Source: Patiriisocius sp047730165 | Lineage (GTDB): Bacteria; Bacteroidota; Bacteroidia; Flavobacteriales; Flavobacteriaceae | Assembly: GCF_047730165.1 (NCBI RefSeq) | Contig: NZ_CP159834.1 | Coordinates: 372,001 to 436,000, forward strand | DNA length: 64,000 bases | Reading direction: 5' to 3' | Shown: one piece after another, positions 17,108 to 25,988 of the stretch | How the letters are laid out: the number at the start of each line of letters is the position of its first letter | Numbering within the stretch: position 1 is the stretch's first letter | Notes under the pieces: generated by a model | Seen by the model: the letters and a program-made list of their open reading frames with translations, nothing else | What the model was told of the DNA's origin: nothing | Database searches by the model: none | Position numbers and translations under genes: made by a program

Positions 17108-18046
17108 CTAGAAGTTATATACTACTTCTAGTTTGTGATCGCCAAGTTCCGCGCGTGCTTTGTCTATATCTTCTGTAAACCCGAGCATATAACCGCCACC
17201 TCCAGAACCACATAATTTTAGATAGTATGCATTGGTTTCAATTCCTTTTTTCCAAAGCTTATGGAACTCTTTAGGAATCATCGGCTTAAAGTTTTCAAAA
17301 ACCACTTTACTCAGTTGTTTTACGTTTCCGAAAAGCGATTTTACATCTCCTTTTAAAAAGTCGTTCACACAATCGTCTGTGTGCTTAATAAATTGATTTT
17401 TTAACATCGCACGAAAACCTTCTTGCTTCATGTTCTCCATAAAGATATTGACCATTGGCGCAGTCTCGCCAGTGATACCACTGTCTAAAAGGAACACAGC
17501 CCCTTTACCGTCTACTGTTTGTGATGGTATGTTTGCACTCTCAATATCTGTTGTACTATTAATTAAAATGGGCAAACTCAAATAAGAGTTTAAAGGATCT
17601 AGACCCGAAGATTTACCGTGGAAAAAGCTCTCCATCGCGGCAAAAATTGTTTTTAGTTCCAGTAATTTTTCTCGAGTTAAGTTCTCAAGTACCGTTATTT
17701 TATTTGTAGCATATTGGTCATAAATAGCAGCCACTAATGCTCCACTACTTCCTACTCCATATCCCTGCGGAATGCTACTATCAAAGTAAAGCCCGTCTGC
17801 AACATCTTCTTGAAGTGTTTCTAATCGAAACGAAACTAAAGAAGGTTGCTCTTTTTGTAATTGCTCTAAATGCTGGGTAAAACGCTTTAAGTTCTGGTTA
17901 GACTTTGTTGTCGTAACCGTACGATGTGTATCTATTTTTAACGCACCGTTATAAAAATTATAAGGTATAGAAAGCCCTTTAGAATCTTTAATGATTCCAT
18001 ACTCGCCAAATAATAATATTTTTGAATAAAAAAGTGGGCCGCGCAT
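17108..18046 (-). CDS. GHMP kinase, probable mevalonate kinase
   Basis: A 312-residue GHMP-superfamily kinase. The ATP loop is seen as IPQGYGVGSSGALVAAIYD near residue 98. The C-terminal GHMP motif LCGSGGGGYMLGF lies near 280, and the N-terminal KILLFGEYGI matches mevalonate kinase. HGKSSGLDPLNSY near 150 carries the active-site Asp. It is followed on the same strand by the UbiA prenyltransferase, and mvaD lies 1.5 kb upstream beyond a T9SS cargo gene. The set points to a mevalonate route to isopentenyl diphosphate. Phosphomevalonate kinase is the main alternative. Confidence 0.82.
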   Translation of the reverse strand: MRGPLFYSKILLFGEYGIIKDSKGLSIPYNFYNGALKIDTHRTVTTTKSNQNLKRFTQHLEQLQKEQPSLVSFRLETLQEDVADGLYFDSSIPQGYGVGSSGALVAAIYDQYATNKITVLENLTREKLLELKTIFAAMESFFHGKSSGLDPLNSYLSLPILINSTTDIESANIPSQTVDGKGAVFLLDSGITGETAPMVNIFMENMKQEGFRAMLKNQFIKHTDDCVNDFLKGDVKSLFGNVKQLSKVVFENFKPMIPKEFHKLWKKGIETNAYYLKLCGSGGGGYMLGFTEDIDKARAELGDHKLEVVYNF

Positions 18047-18178
18047 ACTTGTGAACTTATTTAAAAACCTAAAGATACATATTTAGCCATTAAGGCAATT
18101 ATATCTTTTACAAAGGTAGTTTATTTCTGAAATGTGAAGGCATTAAATAAACGCTATTGGTGTTAAATCGCTCATAAA

Positions 18179-18207
18179 TTGTATCTTAGAGTAAAATATT
18201 AACTTTG
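18179..18207 (+). promoter_or_regulatory. Promoter-like TTG-N18-TAACTTTG overlapping the T9SS gene start
   Basis: TTG at 18179-18181 and TAACTTTG at 18200-18207 match the Bacteroidota -33/-7 pattern with an 18-base spacer. The last three bases of the -7 box are the TTG used as start codon of the following gene, so either the motif is fortuitous or the start is misjudged. Confidence 0.35.
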
Positions 18208-19551
18208 AAATTATTTTCTATTTTATTTGCATTATTAGTTACCACTTCCACCCTTGCTCAAAGTCATATTTTTACGGGTGATGGCGGCACAACAGACTGG
18301 CATACAACCCTCAACTGGAACGCAAACTCAGTACCTTCAAATACAAGCACTGTTTTGATTCCTGATGGTTTTGAAGTGAATATAAATGCAACCGCTACAA
18401 GCCAAGCGCTCACTCTGTCTGGCTCAGGCACTTTAACTCTAGAAGCAACTCTTTTAGTCTCTGAAATTTTCAGTATTGAGAACGTAGCAGTTTTTAGCTT
18501 TGAGAATGGAGATTTATCTGCGGGCACAATTGAAAACAACGGAACCATGCGTTTTGCAAATCCAGAATATAAAACGATTGCAAACACCATTATCAATAAC
18601 CATAGCCAGATGAACTTTATTAACAGCAACATCGTGAACCTCTCGGGAACGGTAACAATTAATAATGGGATTGAGGGAACCATGGATATCCTTGCAAACG
18701 GTGGGCTCACGCAAGAAAATGGCGCAGCCGCAACACTTATAAACGACGGAGTGGTTCGTAAATACACAGAGAATGGTGACTTTGGTTCTTTCTATATGAT
18801 CCTTGATGTAGTAAACAATCACATCATTGAGATTGCTGAGGATAGCCAATATCTTTTCTTGGCACCTAACGTTTCTTTTCACAATACCAGTACGGGAATC
18901 CTTACTGGAACTGGAGTCTTTGATATTAGTTCTCCTTTTTTAAATGAGGGGACTGTTTCTCCCGGAGGGGATGCAATAGGTGAGTTACGGTTTATAAATA
19001 CCTTTAATCTCAATGGCGGAGTTTTAGAAATTGATATAGAGAGTCCAATAGCTTTTGACACTATTGTCGTAACAGGATCGCCGGATCTGGAAGGCTCCAT
19101 ATTGTTAGATGTTAGTTATTTTCCAGAAGATTTTAACATGTCTACTATTCTAACTTCGCAATTTTCTATTGCTAATTGCACGTTCCCATCACAAATTAAA
19201 TATGACACTGGTGACGCGACATTTTTTGTATATGAAGTTGTCTGTAATAAAAACGCTGTTATCTTAGATCTCGTTGAAATCTATTTTATTGGTGTAGACG
19301 CATACAATGACATCAACTTTAGCATAACTCCTAACCCAATAAATCAAGAAGCGCTTATTACATTAAATATAAGCCAAGTCAATGAGCCGCAACTTTTCAT
19401 TTATTCTGTGGCTGGAAAGAAAGTAAAAACTGTTTTGCTAGATTCAGACACTTCTGCTTTTAAACGTGATTCGTTAGCAGATGGTATGTATTTCGTCCAG
19501 CTCGTTTCCGAAGGAAAAGTAATTAGTACAGAAAAGATTATTTTACAATAG
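18205..19551 (+). CDS. Secreted protein with T9SS type A sorting domain
   Basis: A 448-residue protein beginning with a Sec signal peptide (MKLFSILFALLVTTSTLAQ) if TTG at 18205 is the start; no ATG is available upstream of the signal. The middle has repeated beta-solenoid-like stretches (LTLSGSGTLTLEATLLV, IENNGTMRF, INNGIEGTM). The last ~80 residues (FSITPNPINQEALITL to GMYFVQLVSEGKVISTEKIIL) form a type A C-terminal signal for the type IX secretion system, so it is exported to the surface or medium. No enzymatic domain is visible. Its 3' end overlaps mvaD by 14 bases in convergent orientation. Confidence 0.85.
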   Translation: MKLFSILFALLVTTSTLAQSHIFTGDGGTTDWHTTLNWNANSVPSNTSTVLIPDGFEVNINATATSQALTLSGSGTLTLEATLLVSEIFSIENVAVFSFENGDLSAGTIENNGTMRFANPEYKTIANTIINNHSQMNFINSNIVNLSGTVTINNGIEGTMDILANGGLTQENGAAATLINDGVVRKYTENGDFGSFYMILDVVNNHIIEIAEDSQYLFLAPNVSFHNTSTGILTGTGVFDISSPFLNEGTVSPGGDAIGELRFINTFNLNGGVLEIDIESPIAFDTIVVTGSPDLEGSILLDVSYFPEDFNMSTILTSQFSIANCTFPSQIKYDTGDATFFVYEVVCNKNAVILDLVEIYFIGVDAYNDINFSITPNPINQEALITLNISQVNEPQLFIYSVAGKKVKTVLLDSDTSAFKRDSLADGMYFVQLVSEGKVISTEKIILQ

Positions 19552-20656
19552 AAGCGCCTAGTCCGCACGCGTCGTGGATGTATTCTCCATTTTTACAAAA
19601 AGACGCAAGCTCATTTTTAATAAATGACTGCACGGTTTCTTTCTCACTTTCAGGATACAAAACGTGTACATTTGCACCAGCATCTAAGGTAAAACACACT
19701 TTGCTTCCACTCGCTTTTCTATATTCCCAGATGCGATTAAGAATCTCAAGAGTATTAGGTTTCATCAAAATAAAATAAGGTTTACTCGCCATCATCATAG
19801 CGTGCAATTGCAATGCTTCACTTTCAACTAACTTGATAAAGGCATCTAAGTTACCATTTTTTAGTACTGTAGTGAGTTTAAGCAAATTTGTATTTGCCTC
19901 TTTAAAACGCTCCTCAGCATAAGGATGATCATGCATTAAATCGTGCCCCACCGTACTACTCACTTGCTTTTCCCCTTTATCAACGAGTAAGATTGTGTCT
20001 TGATAATTTCTAAAATTTTCATGAATTGCTCCCGCGTACTTTAATCCATAAAGATTGCTACTTCCTTTAATATCGGGATGCTCTCCCCAAACAACTAAAG
20101 GTCCTTCTAGGCTACGAGCTGCACTTCCAGAGCCCAGGCGGGCTAGAAAAGATGCTTTCACCACTACCTCGTTCGACACCTGCTCATTGGCTCTGTCCAA
20201 TAACTGGTCACCGAGTGGTGACGAGATGATAGATTGTTCAATTTGTATCAAACACAACGCTAGGGCACTCATCCCACTTGCGCTACTCGCAATACCGCTA
20301 CTGTGTGGAAAGGTGTTTTTAGTTTCTATTCTAAAACTATATTCTTTTACAAAAGGCACATATGCAACAACTCGTTCAAAGAATTTTTGGATTTTAGGTT
20401 CAAATCCTTCCTCTCGTTTTCCGTCTAGATAGACCTTAAAATCATAGCTGCCGTCGTTGGTTCTCTTGGTATACGTGAGCGTTGTTTCTGTTCTGCAATT
20501 ACTGAGCGTAAAACTAATCGAGGCATTCTGTGGTAGTTGCTCCCCGTACTTTCCCCAGTATTTTACTAAGGCAATGTTACTGGGAGACTGGCATGAAATG
20601 CGACCGCTTTTCGGAAAATCTGCATATGGTTTTGGATGGAAATCGCTTGTGGTCAT
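19538..20656 (-). CDS. mvaD: Diphosphomevalonate decarboxylase
   Basis: A 372-residue GHMP-superfamily enzyme with the diagnostic N-terminal segment SPSNIALVKYWGKYGEQLPQNASIS. The ATP/phosphate loop HSSGIASSASGMSALALCL is near residue 115, followed by SGSAARSLEGPLVVWGEH. It should decarboxylate mevalonate diphosphate to isopentenyl diphosphate. Together with the GHMP kinase at 17108-18046 it shows a mevalonate pathway, which is usual in flavobacteria. It is convergent with the T9SS gene, overlapping it by 14 bases. Confidence 0.93.
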   Translation of the reverse strand: MTTSDFHPKPYADFPKSGRISCQSPSNIALVKYWGKYGEQLPQNASISFTLSNCRTETTLTYTKRTNDGSYDFKVYLDGKREEGFEPKIQKFFERVVAYVPFVKEYSFRIETKNTFPHSSGIASSASGMSALALCLIQIEQSIISSPLGDQLLDRANEQVSNEVVVKASFLARLGSGSAARSLEGPLVVWGEHPDIKGSSNLYGLKYAGAIHENFRNYQDTILLVDKGEKQVSSTVGHDLMHDHPYAEERFKEANTNLLKLTTVLKNGNLDAFIKLVESEALQLHAMMMASKPYFILMKPNTLEILNRIWEYRKASGSKVCFTLDAGANVHVLYPESEKETVQSFIKNELASFCKNGEYIHDACGLGASIVK

Positions 20657-20885
20657 AGGTCTTATTTATTGTAGCAAAGATACAATTTTCATCCTATGAC
20701 GAGGACAAGACTATCAATTTTGACATCATCTTGTAATTGCGAGAGGCGGCAGAAACTTTTAATTTTTTCTCGATAAAATTAGTATTCATGTTTACACGTG
20801 CCGCACCTATAGCTGAAAAGGAGTATATACAGCATTCGCTAAAAAAAGATTTCTTCTTCAGGAAATGAAAAGCTATTAAAGATGA

Positions 20886-21227
20886 TTATATTTTCAAAAG
20901 TAGAGCTTCTGCCAGCATCGTTAAATAACTTTGTTCTTTCTTCTCTCCAGTAAATGGGCTATTCTCAAATATCGACAAAAGTTGTTTTGACTCAACTACA
21001 ATAACAGGAACTTCCCACCCATATTTTTTTTTAGTAATAGCTACGGAAATTTTAAGCGACAAGCCTGCAGCATTTTCACTAGATTCAAAAACCTAATTAC
21101 CAGTATGAATATACACTTGCGGATTATTAAAACCCAAAGCAGTAAGTATCTCTAATTGCTCCGCTTTCGGAAATTTTTTGTGACTGCCTACATTAATACC
21201 ACGAAGGACTGCTATAAGCGTGATCAC
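20886..21227 (-). pseudogene. DUF1697 family protein, decayed (in-frame TAG and C-terminal truncation)
   Basis: A GTG at 21227 overlaps the stop of the upstream flavoprotein by four bases (GTGA), as in an intact operon. The frame reads like DUF1697: ITLIAVLRGINVGSHKKFP, then LEILTALGFNNPQVYIHTGN. A TAG stop at codon 45 (21093-21095) follows, after which VFESSE and KKYGWEVPVIVVES continue in the same frame to a stop at 20886-20888. The family is usually about 180 residues, but only 113 codons remain, so the C-terminus is also lost. A Trp codon mutated to TAG would explain the internal stop. Confidence 0.75.
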
Positions 21228-22459
21228 ACATTATCTGCTATTGCTTTTGCCACGATATAACCACTGGTCCAGGCATTCTGAAAATTAAAACCTCCGGTAA
21301 TGGCATCTATATTAAGTACCTCACCCGCAAAATAAAGATGGGTATGAACTTTACTTTCAAAAGTTTTAAAATTCACTCCTTTTAGATCTACGCCTCCGGC
21401 GGTCACAAATTCTTCTTTAAAAGTGCTCTTGCCGTCTACTTGAAATATAGATTGCGTCATCTGGTTTGCCAGATTTTGAAGCTTCTTCTTTGAGATATCT
21501 GCCCAGATTTCACCCTCATTAATCCCTGAAGCCATTAATAAACTTTGCCATAATCTTTTAGGGAGATCAAACTGAGGGTATTTGTGTAATGTTTGTTTGG
21601 CATTTTTAGTTTTAAGACGCATCAATTGCGCTATGACATCTTCTTCTGTGTCGTGCAACAACCAATTGACTTGTATTTCGAATTTATAGGACAAGGGCGC
21701 TAAGGATCGTGCTCCCCATGCTGATAATTTTAAAATAGCGGGACCACTCATTCCCCAATGTGTAATTAATAGAGGGCCTTCGCTTTCTAGGATTACTTTT
21801 TTCTTGTCATCCACAACCTTAATACTCGCTTCTGTTGCGACACCAGGTAGCGCCACAATTCGCTGGTCTTTAATATTAAAAGTAAATAAGGAGGGTACTG
21901 GCGGGATGATGTAATGACCTAGGCTTTCTATCACATTCCACATTTTTGGATTACTCCCGGTTGCCATCACAATGGACTGGCAAGTAAGTAGGTCTTTTCC
22001 TGTCGTAATTTCCCAACACTCCTCTTTCTTGACAATAGATTTAACAGGGTGACTTGTTAAAAGCTCAATTTTAAGTCTTGATATTTCAGAAGTAAAACAG
22101 TCAATAATGGTTTGTGAACTATCAGATATCGGGAACATACGACCGTCTTCTTCCATTTTTATCTCGACACCACGTTGTTCAAACCAAGCGAGTGTATCGC
22201 CTGTCATAAAGGCATGAAAAGGTCCTAATAGTTCTTTCTCACCTCGGGGATAATTTTTAGTTAGGTCTTTTGGAATAAACTCTGCGTGAGTGACATTACA
22301 CCTGCCTCCACCAGAGATTTTCACTTTGGTCAATACTTCTTTACCACGCTCTAGAATAGCGATTTTTAAATTTGGGCATAGTTCTGCCGCGTTGATAGCG
22401 GTAAAAAAACCAGCAGCGCCGCCGCCTACTACTAAGATATCATAATGAGTGTTAAGCAC
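21224..22459 (-). CDS. FAD-dependent oxidoreductase of the HI0933/BaiN (YhiN) family
   Basis: A 411-residue flavoprotein. The N-terminal dinucleotide-binding motif is VVGGGAAGFFTAINAAE, followed by the family signature KVKISGGGRCNVTHAE near residue 45-60. The C-terminus has TAGGVDLKGVNFKTFESK and LYFAGEVLNIDAITGGFNFQNAWTSG. All are typical of the HI0933-like/aminoacetone-oxidase-type family. The physiological substrate is unknown. It is translationally coupled to the decayed DUF1697 gene. Confidence 0.9.
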   Translation of the reverse strand: MLNTHYDILVVGGGAAGFFTAINAAELCPNLKIAILERGKEVLTKVKISGGGRCNVTHAEFIPKDLTKNYPRGEKELLGPFHAFMTGDTLAWFEQRGVEIKMEEDGRMFPISDSSQTIIDCFTSEISRLKIELLTSHPVKSIVKKEECWEITTGKDLLTCQSIVMATGSNPKMWNVIESLGHYIIPPVPSLFTFNIKDQRIVALPGVATEASIKVVDDKKKVILESEGPLLITHWGMSGPAILKLSAWGARSLAPLSYKFEIQVNWLLHDTEEDVIAQLMRLKTKNAKQTLHKYPQFDLPKRLWQSLLMASGINEGEIWADISKKKLQNLANQMTQSIFQVDGKSTFKEEFVTAGGVDLKGVNFKTFESKVHTHLYFAGEVLNIDAITGGFNFQNAWTSGYIVAKAIADNV

Positions 22460-22572
22460 AGGTCAAAATTAGGGCTTTATCCTTCTAAAACCATTAGATT
22501 TACGTAATGATTGTAATGTAAGTTTTAACATTTATCTTTATTTTCTAATCATTCCTGCCAGCATTCCCCAAG

Positions 22573-22839
22573 CCGCGATGGTTCTTTAGGATAGCAGATT
22601 TTACTAGAATTGAATTGCTAATCGTTAAAATAGAGTTGTTGTTTCTAGTTGCAGCACTAGTAGATCTTTTTGACACCCAAGACCTATACATTAGTAAAAT
22701 GGAACGAAGTGAAAATTATGGGTCAGACCACTTTGCGATGTATTATGAGACTCATCATAAAACTGGAGCTGCTACTGATACAAATAGAGACATTTACGCA
22801 AAAGATAAGGAGGATATTAATGAAGGAAGGCCTGCTTAG
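22573..22839 (+). pseudogene. C-terminal remnant of an endonuclease/exonuclease/phosphatase family protein
   Basis: An open frame with no proper start reads WFFRIADFTRIELL and then LYISKMERSENYGSDHFAMYYET, ending KDKEDINEGRPA. The GSDHF segment is the conserved C-terminal Ser-Asp-His motif of DNase-I-like EEP enzymes, and the acidic tail resembles those of membrane-anchored flavobacterial members. The catalytic N-terminal ~250 residues are missing, so this is a relic. The surrounding 22460-22982 holds no other gene. Confidence 0.5.
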
Positions 22840-22950
22840 ATACTCCAACAAAAACAAAGCTCTGTTATTAAGTACAGAAAACAAGAATCCCACATCAAAT
22901 AAGAGATAAAAAATACGATTAAGCCCTCCCTGTGCTGCGATTCATGACAT

Positions 22951-22980
22951 AAAAAAAGCTCCTCATTTCTGAGAAGCTTT
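22951..22980 (-). terminator. Terminator downstream of tRNA-Leu
   Basis: On the minus strand AAAGCTTCTCA pairs with TGAGGAGCTTT (one mismatch) around a GAAA loop and runs into a T tract. It begins 3 bases after the tRNA 3' end. Confidence 0.8.
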
Positions 22981-22982
22981 AG

Positions 22983-23064
22983 TGCGGATGACAGGAATCG
23001 AACCTGCACGCCTTGCGGCACTAGATCCTAAGTCTAGCATGTCTACCAGTTCCACCACATCCGC
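22983..23064 (-). tRNA. tRNA-Leu (anticodon UAG)
   Basis: On the minus strand the sequence folds as a class II tRNA: acceptor GCGGATG/CATCCGC with discriminator A, D arm with GGTAGACA, anticodon stem CTAGA/TCTAG around loop CTTAGGA (anticodon TAG), a variable arm with GCCGCAAGGC, and T-loop GGTTCGATTCC. CCA is not encoded. It reads CUN leucine codons, mainly CUA. Confidence 0.95.
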
Positions 23065-23223
23065 AGACGAACTTGTGCCCTGTTAAGAGTCGGCAAATAT
23101 AAAGAAGTTATTTTATTTACAAACAAACAATTCTTTAAAAAATACTACTTTTTGTACCTTCGTTGAAATCTGAATATTAACCTGTAAAATTTACCGCTCT
23201 TATTATAGTGAGCGGCGTCAAAA

Positions 23224-24618
23224 ATGAAAAGCGCAAAACCCTATATAGAAGAACATAAAGAACGATTTTTAAATGAACTTATCGATTTACTAAAGATCCC
23301 GAGCATTTCTGCAGATAAGGCATATGCTAAAGATGTCATTAGAACTGCAGATGTCATCAAAGAAAGTCTGGAGAAAGCAGGCTGTGATAAGGTCGAGATT
23401 TGCGAAACTCCAGGATACCCTATCGTCTACGGCGAAAAAATAATCGATAAAAACTTACCTACTATTTTAGTGTACGGTCATTATGATGTGCAACCACCAG
23501 ACCCAATTAATTTATGGGACAGCCCTCCCTTTGAGCCTGTTATTAAGAAAACAAAACTACATCCTGACGGCGCCATCTTTGCTCGCGGAAGTTGTGACGA
23601 CAAAGGCCAGATGTATATGCACGTGAAAGCGATGGAGTATATGACGCAAACGGGACAACTGCCTTGCAATGTTAAGTTTATGATTGAAGGTGAAGAAGAA
23701 GTAGGGAGCGAAGGACTAGAATGGTTTGTGCAACGCAACCAAGAAAAATTGTCTAATGATGTTATTTTAATTAGTGATACGGGAATGATTGCAAACGACA
23801 TCCCAAGTATTACGACTGGTCTTCGTGGAATGAGCTATGTCGAAGTAGAAGTTACAGGTCCTAATCGTGATTTACACAGCGGGCTCTATGGCGGTGCCGT
23901 AGCAAACCCAATTAATGTGTTGACAAAAATGATTGCGTCCTTACACGATGAGAACAATCACATCACCATTCCTGGTTTTTACGATGATGTAGAAGAATTG
24001 TCAAAAGAAGAACGCGCTAAAATGGGCGAAGCACCTTTTAGCAAGGAAGCATACTGTGATGCCTTGAAGATTGAAGACACGTATGGCGAGAAAGGCTACA
24101 CGACTAACGAGCGTAACAGTATTCGTCCTACCCTTGACGTAAACGGAATTTGGGGTGGCTACACTGGCGAAGGCGCAAAAACAGTAATCGCGAGTCAGGC
24201 ATTCGCAAAAATATCAATGCGTTTGGTACCAGATCAAGATTGGAAAAAAATAACAGATTTGTTTAAAGCGCATTTTGAGAGCATTGCCCCAAGGGGGGTG
24301 ACTGTAGTGGTAAAACCACATCACGGTGGGCAAGCCTATGTGACGCCTATTGACAGCTTAGGATATAAAGCAGCAAGTAAAGCTTATGAAACGACCTTTG
24401 GCAAAACACCCATACCACAACGTAGTGGAGGGAGTATTCCTATTGTAGCGCTCTTTGAAAAAGAACTTAAAAGTAAAACCATCTTAATGGGGTTCGGCTT
24501 AGATAGCGATGCGATTCATTCGCCTAATGAGCACTTTGGGATTTGGAATTACCTGAAAGGTATTGAGACGATTCCTCAATTTTATGAGGAGTTTACAAAA
24601 CTGAAAGCTGGGGAGTAA
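23224..24618 (+). CDS. M20 family dipeptidase / zinc metallopeptidase
   Basis: A 464-residue cytosolic M20 peptidase. The zinc ligands and base are visible in order: YGHYDVQPP (His, Asp), RGSCDDKGQ (bridging Asp), EGEEEVGSEG (catalytic Glu and ligand Glu), SDTGM (Asp), and HSPNEHFG (final His) near residue 440. A lid/dimerisation domain (about 205-370) contains the substrate-binding His in DLHSGLYGG. It matches the CNDP-like dipeptidase group that hydrolyses short peptides. It is monocistronic and ends in a strong terminator. Confidence 0.92.
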   Translation: MKSAKPYIEEHKERFLNELIDLLKIPSISADKAYAKDVIRTADVIKESLEKAGCDKVEICETPGYPIVYGEKIIDKNLPTILVYGHYDVQPPDPINLWDSPPFEPVIKKTKLHPDGAIFARGSCDDKGQMYMHVKAMEYMTQTGQLPCNVKFMIEGEEEVGSEGLEWFVQRNQEKLSNDVILISDTGMIANDIPSITTGLRGMSYVEVEVTGPNRDLHSGLYGGAVANPINVLTKMIASLHDENNHITIPGFYDDVEELSKEERAKMGEAPFSKEAYCDALKIEDTYGEKGYTTNERNSIRPTLDVNGIWGGYTGEGAKTVIASQAFAKISMRLVPDQDWKKITDLFKAHFESIAPRGVTVVVKPHHGGQAYVTPIDSLGYKAASKAYETTFGKTPIPQRSGGSIPIVALFEKELKSKTILMGFGLDSDAIHSPNEHFGIWNYLKGIETIPQFYEEFTKLKAGE

Positions 24619-24669
24619 TCTGGCATAGATATACAACATAAGGTGCTAAACCTTTCAAATCAGGGAATA

Positions 24670-24709
24670 AAAAAACGGCAGAAGTCTTAGAGACTTTTGC
24701 CGTTTTTCT
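24670..24709. terminator. Bidirectional terminator between convergent genes
   Basis: ACGGCAGAAGTCT pairs with AGACTTTTGCCGT; an A run lies on its left and a T run on its right. It can serve both the M20 dipeptidase and the convergent PhnA-like gene. Confidence 0.85.
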
Positions 24710-24755
24710 TAGTTATTAATATTGATCTAATTCCCCGATACCTAGTGGGACTACA

Positions 24756-25355
24756 TTATAATTTCTTCACATACTCCGTGATCAGAACAATCTGTACTCC
24801 GTCTACTTTCCCTTCTATAAACGTATCATTCTCATGATCTAAAGAGATACGCCGCACCGCAGTTCCTTGCTTTGCAACCATACTACTTCCTTTTACTTTT
24901 AAATCTTTTATGAGCACTACATTGTCACCCGTTTGTAAAATAACACCATTAGCATCACGATGTATGAGCGCATCACTTTTATCTTCTGCATCACCTTCTG
25001 CTGCCGCCCATTCTAATTGTTGCTCTTCCATATACATCATATCAATCAAGTCTTGAGACCATCCAAAAGACTTTAAACGATGAAGCATACGCCATGCCAT
25101 TACTTGAACAGGATGCGCCGTGCTCCACATAGAATCGTTAAGACATCGCCAGTGATTTTGATCCCGTTCTTCTGCTTCAAATTCTGAAGAACATTTAGTA
25201 CACACTAAAATAGCAGTGTTCTCGTCTTCTATATATTCTGGTGTTTTTGGCACTTCATATATCTCCAAGTTTTCTGGTTCTGTATGTGTGCACAATTCAC
25301 ATTTCTCGTCGGCTCTTTTGCGTACTTCTCTTTCTGTATTTGAATTCATTGTCAT
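24756..25355 (-). CDS. PhnA-domain zinc-ribbon protein
   Basis: A 199-residue protein with an N-terminal CELC motif (residues ~18-21) and LVCTKCSSEF near 50, together a likely zinc site. The C-terminal ~75 residues (DANGVILQTGDNVVLIKDLKVKGSS to VLITEYVKKL) are the PhnA/YjdM SH3-like domain. Despite the name, family members are not shown to act in phosphonate catabolism and their role is unclear. Two nearby ATG codons (25355 and 25349) could start translation. The gene is monocistronic. Confidence 0.82.
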   Translation of the reverse strand: MTMNSNTEREVRKRADEKCELCTHTEPENLEIYEVPKTPEYIEDENTAILVCTKCSSEFEAEERDQNHWRCLNDSMWSTAHPVQVMAWRMLHRLKSFGWSQDLIDMMYMEEQQLEWAAAEGDAEDKSDALIHRDANGVILQTGDNVVLIKDLKVKGSSMVAKQGTAVRRISLDHENDTFIEGKVDGVQIVLITEYVKKL

Positions 25356-25562
25356 TTCTGTATCTTGACTAAACGCGATATAAACTCCATCGGAAACCGC
25401 AATCAGTAATCAGTTATTAAATTTATGGTCAAATGTACCATTTACTTCGGAAATATTAAGGGCATTAAGACAGGCCAAAAGATGTGGTGTCATCATTCAC
25501 TTTAAAATTTGTTTACTTTTTAAATCTTAAACATTAAATATAGATTTTTGAAGCTCGCCACC

Positions 25563-25606
25563 TTCTACACTTGTAGAATTAAAATATTTGCTCTACATTT
25601 GTAGAG
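25563..25606 (+). promoter_or_regulatory. Promoter and twin BlaI-type operators of the blaI/blaR1-like operon
   Basis: Two perfect 16-bp inverted repeats are present: TTCTACACTTGTAGAA (25563-25578) and CTCTACATTTGTAGAG (25591-25606), both with the TACA-TGTA core of BlaI/MecI operators, 28 bp centre to centre. TTG at 25571-25573 in the first and TACATTTG at 25594-25601 in the second form a -33/-7 pair with a 20-base spacer. A bound repressor would therefore cover both promoter elements. The ATG of the repressor gene follows at 25620. Confidence 0.82.
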
Positions 25607-25619
25607 TAAAAAGTAGATT

Positions 25620-25985
25620 ATGACTTTATCAAATTCTGAAGAGCAGTTAATGCAGGTACTATGGAAGCAAAAGCGCGCCATTATGAAAGACCTTATTGTA
25701 GCGTATGAAGATCCAAAACCAGCGACCACCACGATTGCAACTTTATTAAAAAGGATGCAGGATAAAAAGTTTGTAGATTATATTCAGATAGGTAGGTCTA
25801 GAGAGTATTTTCCCTTGGTGAAGAAGAAGGACTATTTCAGTCAGCATGTAAATCGTTTGATTAAAAACTTTTTTAATAATGACGCCGCACAATTCGCTTC
25901 CTTTTTTACCGAAACCACAGACCTCAGTAAAGAAGAGTTGGAGAAGCTTAAAAAAATGATTGATTTACAAATAGATAACAAATAA
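25620..25985 (+). CDS. BlaI/MecI/CopY family transcriptional repressor
   Basis: A 121-residue winged-helix repressor (SNSEEQLMQVLWKQKRAIMKDLI, then ATTTIATLLKRMQDKKFVDY as the recognition region). The C-terminal dimerisation part is LSKEELEKLKKMID. It should bind the two inverted repeats just upstream and be relieved by cleavage or by signals from the M56 membrane protease encoded 3 bases downstream. In Bacteroidota such pairs often control cell-envelope stress genes other than beta-lactamases, and no beta-lactamase lies here. Confidence 0.9.
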   Translation: MTLSNSEEQLMQVLWKQKRAIMKDLIVAYEDPKPATTTIATLLKRMQDKKFVDYIQIGRSREYFPLVKKKDYFSQHVNRLIKNFFNNDAAQFASFFTETTDLSKEELEKLKKMIDLQIDNK

Positions 25986-25988
25986 GCT

